Shown here one piece after another: positions 1-7,901 of a stretch of 17,515 nucleotides of DNA. The notes under the pieces are model-generated. The model was given only the letters and a program-made list of their open reading frames with translations, did no database searches and was not told the DNA's origin. Numbering within the stretch: position 1 is the stretch's first letter; each line of letters opens with the position of its first letter. Location: the NCBI GenBank assembly GCA_022865685.1, contig JALHUB010000208.1, positions 1 to 17,515 on the forward strand, written 5' to 3'. The DNA is from Dehalococcoidia bacterium (GTDB lineage: Bacteria; Chloroflexota; Dehalococcoidia; DSTF01; JALHUB01). The position numbers and the translations under genes were made by a program.

Positions 1-1126
1 CGCGTCGTGGAGGTTCCGGCAGCCAGGTCACGCGCTCGGATGCTTCGTCGATGCGCTCCCGCATCAGCGGCACGAGCACGATGAGACCGGCAGTCGCGGC
101 AAAGCTGAGCTGGAAGGAGACGTCACGCACGACCGTCGGCTTCAGCCCGGCCATCACTGCCGCGGCGACGAGCAGGGAGACGAGGCCGCTGTTGGGCCGG
201 CCGAGTAGCGTCGCTGTCAGGTAGAGGGCGCCCATGATCGCCGCTCGCACGAGGCTCGGCGAGGCGCCGGTGAGCAGCGTGTAGCCGGCGATGGCGGCAA
301 GCGCCAGGAATGCGGCCCGGCGCCGTCCGATGAGCCAGGCGAAGGCGCCGATGACGAGCCCCGCCAGCAGCGTCACGTTGTAGCCGGAGAGAGCGATGAT
401 ATGCGACGTGCTCGTCGCATTGAGGTCGTCTTTCAGGTCCTGAGGCAGTGCGGAGCGCTCCCCCAGCAGAATGCCCTGCGCCAGCGACGCCTGCGGCTCC
501 GCCAACGCGCTCGCCAGCGCCGACGACAGGTCACGCCGTAGGTGGTGGACGGCGGCCCACGCCGCGTTTCCCTGGCCGGTTGCCTCAACCGACACCTCCG
601 GGTAGTAGGCGATGGAACCGATGCCCTGCCGCGCCAGGTACTGCCGGTAATCGAAGTTCGGCAGCACCGGCGGCGTCTCCAGCTTGCCCGCGACCTCCAG
701 CAAGTCACCGTACTTGTGGTCGACGGTCGCCGCCTCGTGCAGAAGGACGCCGCCACTAGCCGGCTGCCACGCGCCGTCCTCTTCGACCTCCCGCACGTCG
801 ACCCGCGTCGAGACGTAGCGGCCGTTCTTGTCCGGCTCGTCGACGACCAGCGCGCGAAACGTGACGGACGCGCCGTCGTTCAGGGCGGCGATGCCGGAGG
901 GCTCGTCGGAAGGCGTGTCCGCGCCGAAGCGGAAGAAGGCGCCGGCGAAGAGGGCGGCGCAAGCGAGGCCCATCAGCGCGACGCCGGGACGGCGTCGAAC
1001 GAACGCAAGGACGGTTACGAGAGCGACAAGGAAGCCGCTGCCCACGAATGCCCATCGCGCGTCCCAGCCGAGGGCGGCGGCGACGGTTCCCGCGAACCAG
1101 GCAGCGGCGAAGTAGGCCAGCGTCAA
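1..1126 (-). CDS. comEC: ComEC/Rec2 DNA-uptake channel, N-terminal part (cut by window edge)
   Basis: Polytopic membrane protein that forms the inner-membrane channel for single-stranded DNA during natural transformation. About 375 residues are inside the window; the C-terminal part lies beyond base 1. Reading the minus strand gives two N-terminal hydrophobic segments, then a soluble DUF4131-like region (about residues 60-190), then the start of the Competence domain near residue 240 with STSHIIALSGYNV followed by hydrophobic helices and a GASPSLVRAAIMGALYL segment. Both are recognisable ComEC signatures. The start is uncertain. TTG at 1126 has a GAGAG stretch upstream and overlaps the preceding gene's TGA (1125-1123); an in-frame GTG at 1156 is an alternative. 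ComEA is encoded just upstream with one extra gene between. Identity is firm; the start is not. Confidence 0.9.
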   Translation of the reverse strand, partial: MTLAYFAAAWFAGTVAAALGWDARWAFVGSGFLVALVTVLAFVRRRPGVALMGLACAALFAGAFFRFGADTPSDEPSGIAALNDGASVTFRALVVDEPDKNGRYVSTRVDVREVEEDGAWQPASGGVLLHEAATVDHKYGDLLEVAGKLETPPVLPNFDYRQYLARQGIGSIAYYPEVSVEATGQGNAAWAAVHHLRRDLSSALASALAEPQASLAQGILLGERSALPQDLKDDLNATSTSHIIALSGYNVTLLAGLVIGAFAWLIGRRRAAFLALAAIAGYTLLTGASPSLVRAAIMGALYLTATLLGRPNSGLVSLLVAAAVMAGLKPTVVRDVSFQLSFAATAGLIVLVPLMRERIDEASERVTWLPEPPRR

Positions 1127-2142
1127 GACAACTCTCTCAGCTTGCGCACACCCCACGCGCACGCCGACACGGCGTCTAGAGCCTCGGTCTCCGTCGCGGC
1201 TTCGCCTTTATGAACGATGTCGCGGCGCCTATCACGTGCCTTCTTGATGGCATCCCAGAGACGGTTATTCTCGTGTGGGAGACTGGGCCCGCCAAGAGCG
1301 GGTATGACGTTCTTGCAGCGCCTCTCAAACGAGCCAACGCCACTGCTGCTACTTACCAAGTAGTCTACTAGGATCTTTGGCAGTTTCTTCCTTCTCCCTA
1401 ATTTCCGAATTGCCTCTTCCGCTGCGATCTCAAGTGCGGTCACAGCGTCAATGATTGCGTTACGGTAAGCACCTCTCGGAATGTGGGAACCCGCTGCCTG
1501 CAATAGGGATTCAGCCACCCGAGAAGACTTACCTGTCCCCAGTTCCCTCCTGAGCGACTGCACATCCTCATCCGGCAGCAGCGGTGGTGCGGTCACAGCG
1601 GGCCCTGCGAGCGGCTGGATCGTTCCGCCGACTTGCCTCGTTCCTTCCCAGAAAGACACAATTGCGGACACTAGTTCCCATTTCGACACGTTAGCAGCCT
1701 CGCGTCTGCTGGTGGCATCAGAGGTGACCGACCGGTACGAATCGATGAGCCGATTGGCCACGTCGATGGATTCTTCAATCCACTGCGCGGCGTTCCTGTC
1801 GTACCTGGATCTGAGGGCGGTATCGTCCTGAGCACGGACATCACGTATATGCGTCACTACTGTCTTCGTTTTCCGCTGAAAGACAGGCAGTTCTGGGTAC
1901 CGGTCCTCCAACTCCCGACGCTTAGCCTCGCGTCCATTTTCGTCTACCCACACGACTAGATAGCCGTTTGGTCGGCGGTAGAAGTCCCCTGCATCCATCC
2001 GAACGACTTCGTTGCTGGTCTTGATTCGATGCCTTTTGCCATCCAATACGACGCTGAACTCGTCGGCGGGAAGCGCCATCCAGAACGGCAATTCCACGGC
2101 TAGGTGGACCTCGTATTTCATCATGGGAGTCCCTTTCGTCAT
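1123..2142 (-). CDS. Hypothetical protein with HEPN-like C-terminal domain, inserted between comEA and comEC
   Basis: 339 aa, not assignable to a named family from sequence alone. The N-terminal part (about 1-110) has short beta-like stretches (YEVHLAVELPFWMALP, EFSVVLDGKRHRI, GYLVVWVDENG), the middle is a helical linker, and the C-terminus (about 215-339) is helical. It contains the helix RNAIIDAVTALEIAAEEAI and, near the end, RRRDIVHKG, which supplies an R-x4-6-H motif (R305/R306 to H311) of the kind found in HEPN RNase and RNA-binding domains. Whether it is a nuclease is inference. There is no signal peptide or membrane segment. ATG at 2142 overlaps the comEA stop by one base (TAATG); an internal ATGATG at 2124-2119 preceded by AAAGGG is an equally good start (333 aa). 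The stop overlaps the comEC start. Base composition is lower in G+C than neighbours (30 of 60 at 1321-1380 versus 41 of 60 at 4141-4200), suggesting transfer. Confidence 0.75.
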   Translation of the reverse strand: MTKGTPMMKYEVHLAVELPFWMALPADEFSVVLDGKRHRIKTSNEVVRMDAGDFYRRPNGYLVVWVDENGREAKRRELEDRYPELPVFQRKTKTVVTHIRDVRAQDDTALRSRYDRNAAQWIEESIDVANRLIDSYRSVTSDATSRREAANVSKWELVSAIVSFWEGTRQVGGTIQPLAGPAVTAPPLLPDEDVQSLRRELGTGKSSRVAESLLQAAGSHIPRGAYRNAIIDAVTALEIAAEEAIRKLGRRKKLPKILVDYLVSSSSGVGSFERRCKNVIPALGGPSLPHENNRLWDAIKKARDRRRDIVHKGEAATETEALDAVSACAWGVRKLRELS

Positions 2143-2714
2143 TAGGGAGCGACTGCAATTAGGTCCTTTATCTTGTCGTATGTTGCCGAAGGTATGACCT
2201 TCCGCTCTACGAGCTCCTCCGTGCGGTGGAACGGCCCTTCGGCGGCACGGGAATCGACGATCTTCTGTGAGTAGACTTCGCCGATGCCCGGCAGCGCGTC
2301 GAGCTCCCGCGCAGTCGCCGAGTTGATGTCGATCTTCTGGCTAGCGCCGGGCATCGACTTGGTCGCTACGCCGGCCACCTGGCCGCGGCGTGGGACGGCA
2401 ATCTGGTCCTGGTCGCGGACGCGCAGCGCCAGGTTCAGCGACTCCGTGTCGGCGTCTTGCGTCGGCCCGCCGGCGGCCGCGAGGGCGTCTTCGATGCGGT
2501 CGCCCTCGTGCAGCGGGTAGACGCCCGGCTTCTGGACAGCGCCGGTGACGTAGACTTCGATGGCGACGCCATCGAGTGCGGGGTCGTCGAAGCGTATCTC
2601 GAGGGGCTGCGGGCCGCCGCGGTGCTGCAGGACTAGGATGACGAGCCCAACGATGATGACGGCAACGAGGAAGGTGAGTACGACGCTGCGATTCCGTTCC
2701 AGCCAGGAGCCCAC
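2142..2714 (-). CDS. comEA: ComEA-like DNA-binding competence protein (SLBB + helix-hairpin-helix)
   Basis: Membrane-anchored double-stranded DNA receptor that hands DNA to ComEC. About 190 aa from GTG 2714. One N-terminal membrane segment (about residues 11-29, SVVLTFLVAVIIVGLVILVL) is followed by an SLBB domain beginning IEVYVTGAVQKPGVYPL. The C-terminal helix-hairpin-helix DNA-binding domain has the typical INSATARELDALPGIGEVYS. This is the standard ComEA layout and length. The reading frame extends to a TTG at 2750, but GTG 2714 is preferred because GGAAAGGA lies six bases upstream (2728-2721) and the first residues then lead straight into the membrane anchor. It ends in a one-base overlap with the HEPN-like gene, and comEC follows that, so the three probably share a transcript. 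Confidence 0.92.
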   Translation of the reverse strand: MGSWLERNRSVVLTFLVAVIIVGLVILVLQHRGGPQPLEIRFDDPALDGVAIEVYVTGAVQKPGVYPLHEGDRIEDALAAAGGPTQDADTESLNLALRVRDQDQIAVPRRGQVAGVATKSMPGASQKIDINSATARELDALPGIGEVYSQKIVDSRAAEGPFHRTEELVERKVIPSATYDKIKDLIAVAP

Positions 2715-2800
2715 AGAGAATCCTTTCCCATCGACGGACGAGGCGCGCAAGCGAGCTTACTATTTGCCCTCACCTTCGGTCAACACCCTCTATCTCGGCA

Positions 2801-2824
2801 GGGTCGGGGCTCCGAACCCGACCC
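2801..2824. repeat. Inverted repeat, 8-bp arms with 8-nt centre
   Basis: GGGTCGGG (2801-2808) is the exact reverse complement of CCCGACCC (2817-2824), separated by GCTCCGAA. It lies upstream of the predicted argF -10 box and upstream of comEA on the other strand. If both start where expected it is outside both transcripts and would be an operator or insulating element rather than an attenuator. No T-tract follows on either strand. Confidence 0.55.
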
Positions 2825-2838
2825 GAACTCGGTGCGTC

Positions 2839-2872
2839 TTACGTGTGTGCGCGAATAGCGCTATGCTATACT
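2839..2872 (+). promoter_or_regulatory. Predicted argF promoter with extended -10 (TGCTATACT)
   Basis: TGCTATACT at 2864-2872 is a TGn extended -10 with five of six matches to TATAAT (TATACT, 2867-2872). Upstream -35 similarity is poor (TTACGT at 2839-2844 would suit an overlapping TATGCT instead). Expected transcription start is near 2879, about 19 bases before the GTG start. Confidence 0.5.
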
Positions 2873-2897
2873 TCTGGATTGTTGAAAGGGGCTGCCT

Positions 2898-3815
2898 GTG
2901 CAGGGCCGGGACCTCCTGTCCATTGCTGACCTGACGCCGGAAGAGTTGCGCCGCATCGTCGACCTCGCTGCCGAGATGAAGCGCAACGGCTATCCGCGCC
3001 TGCTCGCCGGCAAGACGCTGGCGCTCCTCTTCGAGAAGGCCTCGCTGCGCACGAACGTCAGCTTCAACGTGGCGATGCAGCAGCTCGGCGGCCAGGCCAT
3101 TTACCTCGGGCAGGGTGAGGTCGGCCTCGGCCAGCGCGAGTCGGTCGCCGATGTCGCGCGCGTGCTCAGCCGCTACGTCGACGGCATAGCCGCGCGCACC
3201 TACGCGCAGCAAACACTCGTCGACCTGGCGACCTACGCCGGTGTCCCCATCATTAACGCCCTCTCCGACGAGGAACACCCCTGCCAGGCTGTCGCTGACC
3301 TCCTCACGGTCTACGAGAGGAAGGGGCACTTCCACGTCCTGACGCTGGCGTTCATCGGCGACGGCAACAACGTCGCGACGTCGCTTGCCCAGGCGGCGGC
3401 GATGGTCGGCATGAACTTCATTATCGCCTCGCCCGAAGGCTACGATCTGTCGGACGAGACGCTCGCCCACGCGCGGCAGTCGGCTGCGAAGAGCGGCGCC
3501 CAGATCAGTACCATTCGCTCGCCGCAGGAGGCGGTTAAGCAGGCCGACGTAGTAGACACGGACGTCTGGATCAGCATGGGCCAGGAAGACAGCTCCGACG
3601 CTCGTCTAAAGGCCTTCGCGGGCTACCAGGTGAACAGCGAGCTGCTGTCGCAGGCCCGGCGCGACTTCATCCTGATGCACGACCTGCCGGCGCACCGCGG
3701 CGAGGAGATAGTAGACGAGGTCATCGAAGGCCCGCAATCGGTAGTGTTCGACCAGGCCGAAAACCGCCTGCACGCGCAGCGAGCCATCCTGGCGCTGCTG
3801 CTGGCGGACAGCTAG
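2898..3815 (+). CDS. argF: Ornithine carbamoyltransferase
   Basis: Cytosolic enzyme that joins carbamoyl phosphate and L-ornithine to citrulline in arginine synthesis. At 305 aa it has normal length. The carbamoyl-phosphate site appears as FEKASLRTN (S49-L50-R51-T52-N53; the textbook form is STRTR), then HPCQ at 127-130, the ornithine-side DVWISMGQE from D222, and HDLPAHRG at 261-268. The last is unusual: most OTCases have HCLP, with the Cys contacting ornithine, and here it is Asp262 (codon GAC). R51, T52, H127 and D222 are kept, so an active carbamoyltransferase is likely, but altered substrate preference cannot be excluded. GTG 2898 is preceded by GAAAGGGG. It stands alone, without other arginine genes, and is transcribed divergently from comEA. 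Confidence 0.9.
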   Translation: MQGRDLLSIADLTPEELRRIVDLAAEMKRNGYPRLLAGKTLALLFEKASLRTNVSFNVAMQQLGGQAIYLGQGEVGLGQRESVADVARVLSRYVDGIAARTYAQQTLVDLATYAGVPIINALSDEEHPCQAVADLLTVYERKGHFHVLTLAFIGDGNNVATSLAQAAAMVGMNFIIASPEGYDLSDETLAHARQSAAKSGAQISTIRSPQEAVKQADVVDTDVWISMGQEDSSDARLKAFAGYQVNSELLSQARRDFILMHDLPAHRGEEIVDEVIEGPQSVVFDQAENRLHAQRAILALLLADS

Positions 3816-3854
3816 GCGCGCAATCGCGAGACTCAGAGACAGCGCACCCCACAA

Positions 3855-4670
3855 ATGCAGCACTTCCTCGACGCCATCAGCCAGAACCTGTCACGCTTCG
3901 ACGCCCGCGCCGCCGTCGACATCCTGCTGATCGCCGCCATCATCTACTGGGTGCTTCTCCTCCTGCGCGGCACCACGGCGATGTCCGTCCTGCGCGGCAT
4001 CGCCGTTGTCTTCGTCGGCGCTTTCGTGCTGGCCCGCGTCTTCGACCTTCGGGTATTGAATTACGTCCTGACGCATTCCTTCGTCGCCGTGCTCATCGCC
4101 ATACCCATAATCTTTCAGCCTGAGCTGCGACGCGCCCTCGAACGTTTGGGCAGGACCAGACGCGCCTGGCTGGGCAGACCGGGCTACGACGCGGTCATCG
4201 ACGCCGTCACCGGCGCGGCCTGCAACCTGGCACGCGAGCGACACGGCGCCCTCATGGTGCTAGAGCGGGAGACCGGCTTGGAGGACTACATCGACACGGG
4301 AGTCAGAGTCGACGCTGCTCCTTCGGTCGAGCTGCTCCAGGGCATCTTCTTCCCCAACTCGCCCCTGCACGATGGCGCGGTCATCCTGCGCGAGAATCGC
4401 GTCGTCGCCGCCGCCTGCACGCTGCCGCTGGCCGACGAAAGGCCGCGCGGCGTGATGGGCACGCGCCACCGAGCCGCGCTCGGCATAACGGAGCGTACCG
4501 ACGCCGTGTCGGTCGTCGTATCGGAAGAGACCGGCCAGATGTCGGTGGCGACGAACGGACGGATGAGGCAGCGGCTGGACGAAGTGCGCCTTCGCGCCAC
4601 CCTCCAGAGCATCCTGGGAAGCGCCTGGGCGAAACGCGGCGATGGGAGGCAGCGTGCAGTCTCTGACTGA
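3855..4670 (+). CDS. cdaA: Diadenylate cyclase CdaA (c-di-AMP synthase)
   Basis: Condenses two ATP to cyclic di-AMP, the second messenger for potassium/osmotic balance and envelope homeostasis in many bacteria. 271 aa, typical for CdaA. Three N-terminal membrane segments lie roughly at 20-38, 43-62 and 70-88, followed by the charged QPELRRALERLGR linker. The DAC domain (about 105-255) carries both catalytic motifs: DGA at D173-G174-A175 (in SPLHDGAVIL) and RHR at 204-206 (in GTRHRAALGI). No convincing ribosome-binding site precedes ATG 3855, 39 bases after argF, so it may be translated from a read-through or leader-poor message. The next gene, cdaR, overlaps its 3' end, as in the classical cdaA-cdaR pair. 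Confidence 0.95.
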   Translation: MQHFLDAISQNLSRFDARAAVDILLIAAIIYWVLLLLRGTTAMSVLRGIAVVFVGAFVLARVFDLRVLNYVLTHSFVAVLIAIPIIFQPELRRALERLGRTRRAWLGRPGYDAVIDAVTGAACNLARERHGALMVLERETGLEDYIDTGVRVDAAPSVELLQGIFFPNSPLHDGAVILRENRVVAAACTLPLADERPRGVMGTRHRAALGITERTDAVSVVVSEETGQMSVATNGRMRQRLDEVRLRATLQSILGSAWAKRGDGRQRAVSD

Positions 4671-5907
4671 CCTCACGAAGACGGCCATGGGCGTCCTCCG
4701 CGACGCCTTCGACGTGGCACGCCACACGATGACGCTGGGCCTCCTCTCGCTCGCCCTGGCGGTAGTCATCTGGTTCGTCGTCAGCGATGCCGAGAACCCG
4801 CCGCAGACGGGCTTCTTCGCCGGCATGATCCCCGTGCAGGCGGTGAACGTGCCGCAGGGGAAGGCGCCGACTTCGCTTTCGGAGACGGCGCAGGTGAAGG
4901 TGAAGATAACGGCGGACAAAGACGTGTGGGATGAGCTGTCGATTGACGACTTCAAGGCCACGGTCGACCTTTCCGGCGTCACACAGACCCAGGCGAATCT
5001 TCCCGTGCTGGTGGCCGTGTCTAGGAGCGACGTCAAAATCGTCCAGATCACGCCCCCGTCGGTCGACGTCGTCCTCGAGCCCGTCACCACCCAGACGAAG
5101 CCCGTCAAGATAAACACTGTAGCCGTAGCCCCTGCCGGCTTCAGCGTCACCGAGCAGAACGTCTCGCCGGAGATGGTCCAGGTTACCGGCCCGCAGAGCC
5201 TGGTGGAGCAGACCGACGCCGCCTGGGTGGACCTGAACCTGACCGGCACCCAGGTTAGCATGGAGCGCGATTTCGTGCTCATGGCCCGCGACAAGGACGG
5301 TCGCCCTGTCAACGTGCACATCGAGCCGAACACAGCAAAGGTGAGCGTCACCATCGTCAGGACGGACTGGGTCCTGACCTTCCCCGTGAACCCGTCGATC
5401 AGCGGCAACGTCGGAGCGGGCTACCGCACGGCCGCGGTCGAAGTCGATCCGCCGTTCGTGAACGTGCGTGGCCCCGTCGACGTGCTCCAGTCGATCTCGG
5501 TGCTGACGACGGACACAATCCCCGTCGACGGCGCCGAGTCCGACGTCCAGCGGAGCGTCCAGCTCCGTCTTCCCGCCGGCGCGACGGTCGATGGCAGCAG
5601 CGAGGTGGTCGTCCGCGTGCGGGTCGAGCCGGCGCCCGGGCAGCGCAACTTCGAGGTCGCCGTCCAGACGGCCGGTCTCGAACAGGGGCTCGCCTCGAGT
5701 GTGACGCCGAACGGCGTCACCGTGACCGTCGCCGGACCCTTGCCGGTCCTTGACGCGCTCGCCGGCGACGCAATCACCGCGCGCGTCGAAGTCACCGACT
5801 TGGCGCCCGGCGCCTACCAGCTCACCCCCAAGATCGAGCTTCCGACGAATGTGCAGTTGGTCGCCGTCGCTCCTCCCGACGTCCAGGTGACGGTCTCGGT
5901 TCAATGA
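4654..5907 (+). CDS. cdaR: CdaR-type YbbR-repeat regulator of diadenylate cyclase
   Basis: Membrane-anchored extracytoplasmic protein that binds and modulates CdaA in characterised systems. About 417 aa. One N-terminal membrane helix (MTLGLLSLALAVVIWFVV) is followed by four or so beta-rich YbbR repeats of about 80-90 residues, each with the V-x-V-x-GP type strand ending (MVQVTGPQSLVEQ, FVNVRGPVDVLQS, VTVAGPLPVLDAL). Start: ATG 4642 has no ribosome-binding site, whereas GTG 4654 has GGGAGG at 4644-4649, so GTG is preferred; four extra residues come with the ATG. Either start lies within the end of cdaA, implying translational coupling. The stop overlaps the der start as ATGA. In Firmicutes glmM usually follows; here der does. 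Confidence 0.9.
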   Translation: MQSLTDLTKTAMGVLRDAFDVARHTMTLGLLSLALAVVIWFVVSDAENPPQTGFFAGMIPVQAVNVPQGKAPTSLSETAQVKVKITADKDVWDELSIDDFKATVDLSGVTQTQANLPVLVAVSRSDVKIVQITPPSVDVVLEPVTTQTKPVKINTVAVAPAGFSVTEQNVSPEMVQVTGPQSLVEQTDAAWVDLNLTGTQVSMERDFVLMARDKDGRPVNVHIEPNTAKVSVTIVRTDWVLTFPVNPSISGNVGAGYRTAAVEVDPPFVNVRGPVDVLQSISVLTTDTIPVDGAESDVQRSVQLRLPAGATVDGSSEVVVRVRVEPAPGQRNFEVAVQTAGLEQGLASSVTPNGVTVTVAGPLPVLDALAGDAITARVEVTDLAPGAYQLTPKIELPTNVQLVAVAPPDVQVTVSVQ

Positions 5908-7277
5908 GCCGCCGCGCGCGCATGGAGACGCCGCCCGCCGAACGACAGGCAACCGCCCCGACCGGACATCCCGTCGTAGCTCTCGTCGGCCGGCCGAACG
6001 TGGGAAAGTCGGCGCTCTTCAACCGCATGCTCGGCGGACGCAAGGCCCTCGTCGAAGAGGCCGCCGGCACAACCCGCGACCGCGTCTACGGCGACGTCGA
6101 GTGGCACGGGAAGCGCTTCCGGATCGTCGATACCGGCGGGCTGCTGATGGACGGCTCGCTGCCCTATAGCGAGCTGGTCCGCAGCCAGGTGGAGACGGCC
6201 GCCGCCGAGGCGGAGGTCATCCTCTTCGTCGTCGACGGCAAGGAGGGGCTGACGGCCGGCGACCGCGACGTCGCCGACCGGCTGCGACGCGTCGCTAAGC
6301 CGGTGCTCCTCGTGGCCAACAAGACGGAGAGCGAGTACCGTCGCGAGGCCGCGGTCGAGTTCTACGAGCTGGGCCTGGGCGAGCCTATTGCCGTAAGCGC
6401 GCTGCACGGGATGGGTGTCGGCGACCTCATGGACATGCTGGCGGACATGCTGCCGGAGTCCGCCGTCGTGGAGCCGTCGACCGGCCTGTCGATCGCCATC
6501 GTCGGCCGGCCGAACGTAGGCAAGTCGATGCTCACCAACACCATCCTCGGCGAGGAGCGGGTCATCGTCAGCGAGACGCCCGGCACGACGCGCGACAGCA
6601 TCGACACCCCGTTCGAGTACGAAGGCCGCAAGCTAACCCTAATCGACACGGCAGGAATACGGCGAAGAGGCCGCGTCGAGGTCGGCGTCGAGAAGCACGC
6701 CGTGATGCGGGCGCAGGCGGCGGCCCAACGCGCGGACGTGGGTCTTGTGCTGATCGACGCGGGCGAGGGACTGACGGCGCAGGACGCGCACATCGCCGGC
6801 CTCGTCGCCGACAGCTTCGTCGGCATGGTGCTGGTGGTGAACAAGTGGGACCTGGCGCCGCCGGAGCCGGTCTATCGCAAGGAGTTCAGCCGCATCGTGC
6901 GACACCGGCTGCGCTTTGCGCCGTGGGCGCCGCTCTCCTTCGTCTCCGCGAAGGAGGGCAGCGGCATCGACGCGATGCTGGCAGAAGCGCTCCACGTGGG
7001 CGAGGAGCGGCAGAAGCGCCTCCCCACGGCGGAGGTCAATGCCATTGTCCAGCGGGCCATCGGCGAACGGAGCCCGCCGTCGACTCGCGGCCGAAAGATG
7101 AAAGTCCTCTACGTCACCCAGGCGCAAACGGCGCCGCCCACCTTCGTCTTCTTCGTCAACGACGCCTCTCTGCTTCATTTCTCCTATCGTCGCTACCTGG
7201 AGAACCGCCTGCGGCAGACATACGGCTTCGACGGCACGCCGCTCAAGCTCATCTTCAAGAGCAGAGGAGAGCAATAG
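5904..7277 (+). CDS. der: Ribosome biogenesis GTPase Der (EngA)
   Basis: Tandem-domain GTPase needed for 50S ribosomal subunit maturation. 457 aa. First G domain: P-loop GRPNVGKS at 29-36, switch GTTRD, DTGG, and G4 motif NKTE at 139-142. Second G domain: GRPNVGKS at 201-208, GTTRD, DTAGIRRR, and NKWD at 313-316. The C-terminal KH-like domain runs from about 355 to the end (RGRKMKVLYVTQ, FVFFVND, YLENRLR, GTPLKLIFK), all characteristic of Der. The first-domain G4 has Glu in place of the usual Asp. About 20 residues precede the first strand, slightly more than normal; ATG 5904 is taken because it overlaps the cdaR stop by four bases. plsY starts on the base after the der stop. Confidence 0.97.
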   Translation: MSRRARMETPPAERQATAPTGHPVVALVGRPNVGKSALFNRMLGGRKALVEEAAGTTRDRVYGDVEWHGKRFRIVDTGGLLMDGSLPYSELVRSQVETAAAEAEVILFVVDGKEGLTAGDRDVADRLRRVAKPVLLVANKTESEYRREAAVEFYELGLGEPIAVSALHGMGVGDLMDMLADMLPESAVVEPSTGLSIAIVGRPNVGKSMLTNTILGEERVIVSETPGTTRDSIDTPFEYEGRKLTLIDTAGIRRRGRVEVGVEKHAVMRAQAAAQRADVGLVLIDAGEGLTAQDAHIAGLVADSFVGMVLVVNKWDLAPPEPVYRKEFSRIVRHRLRFAPWAPLSFVSAKEGSGIDAMLAEALHVGEERQKRLPTAEVNAIVQRAIGERSPPSTRGRKMKVLYVTQAQTAPPTFVFFVNDASLLHFSYRRYLENRLRQTYGFDGTPLKLIFKSRGEQ

Positions 7278-7901
7278 ATGGCCTGGCAGCTTATCGTCGC
7301 CGCGGTCATCGGCTACCTGCTGGGCTCCATACCCGGCGGCTACGTCATGGGCAGGCTGACCCGCGGCATCGACGTCCGCGACTTCGGCAGCGGCAAGACC
7401 GGCGCCACGAACGCCCTGCGCACGCTCAGCCTCTGGGCCGTGCTTTCTGTGCTCGTCATCGACCTCGGCAAGAGCGCGGCCGCGGTGTCGATTGCGCGCG
7501 TTCTCTTCGACGACGCCTGGGCGCAGGCGCTCGCCGGCATGGGCGCCGTCGCGGGGCACGTCTGGCCCGTGTGGCTCGGCTTCCGCGGCGGCCGCGGCGT
7601 ATCCGCTGCCTACGGCTCGCTGCTGGCGATGAACCCCCTGGCGAGCCTCGTCCTCCTGCCCATCGCCCTGCTCATCATTGCCGTGACCCGCTACATGTCT
7701 CTGATGTCGGTGTCGATGGCGCCGATTGCTGCGGTGCTGTTTCTGGCACTGGCGCTGGCGGGTGCACTGCCCTATGCCTATGCAGGCTTTGCGATAGTGG
7801 CGGCCGCGCTCATCGTCGTCCTGCACCACGACAACATACGACGCCTCCTCTCCGGCACGGAGCGCAAGATCGGCCAGAAGGAGCCACAGCGGACGGCATG
7901 A
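7278..7901 (+). CDS. plsY: Acyl-phosphate:glycerol-3-phosphate acyltransferase PlsY
   Basis: Polytopic inner-membrane enzyme that transfers an acyl group from acyl-phosphate to sn-glycerol-3-phosphate, giving lysophosphatidic acid, the first committed step of phospholipid synthesis. 207 aa. The three PlsY loop motifs are present: GSIPGG (about 16-21), GSGKTGATN (about 36-44) and HVWPVWLGFRGGRG (about 94-107). Five or so hydrophobic helices surround them. ATG 7278 follows the der stop with no gap and has AGAGGAGAG just upstream. The stop overlaps gpsA as ATGA, which pairs substrate supply (GpsA) with acylation (PlsY). Confidence 0.96.
   Translation: MAWQLIVAAVIGYLLGSIPGGYVMGRLTRGIDVRDFGSGKTGATNALRTLSLWAVLSVLVIDLGKSAAAVSIARVLFDDAWAQALAGMGAVAGHVWPVWLGFRGGRGVSAAYGSLLAMNPLASLVLLPIALLIIAVTRYMSLMSVSMAPIAAVLFLALALAGALPYAYAGFAIVAAALIVVLHHDNIRRLLSGTERKIGQKEPQRTA

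Larger units (their letters stand above)
2715..2897. other. Divergent intergenic region between comEA and argF
   Basis: This stretch holds the comEA ribosome-binding site, a perfect 8-bp inverted repeat (2801-2824), a strong extended -10 element for argF (2864-2872) and the argF ribosome-binding site GAAAGGGG at about 2884-2891. A minus-strand TTGACC (2784-2779) could be the comEA -35 box, but no good -10 box stands at 16-18 bases from it, so the comEA promoter is not assigned. Confidence 0.6.

Noticed and set aside
542..1213. Plus-strand 223-codon open frame opposite comEC
   Set aside because: Antisense to a clearly recognisable ComEC; no family resemblance.
4260..5952. Long minus-strand open frames (382 and 523 codons) opposite cdaA/cdaR
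   Set aside because: Antisense frames opened by high G+C; translations are low-complexity Arg/Asp/His or Ser/Thr-rich and match no family, while the plus-strand genes are clear.
6845..7897. Upstream two-fifths of an open frame that continues into gpsA
   Set aside because: Out of frame with der and plsY, both well supported. Only the part from ATG 7898 is gpsA.
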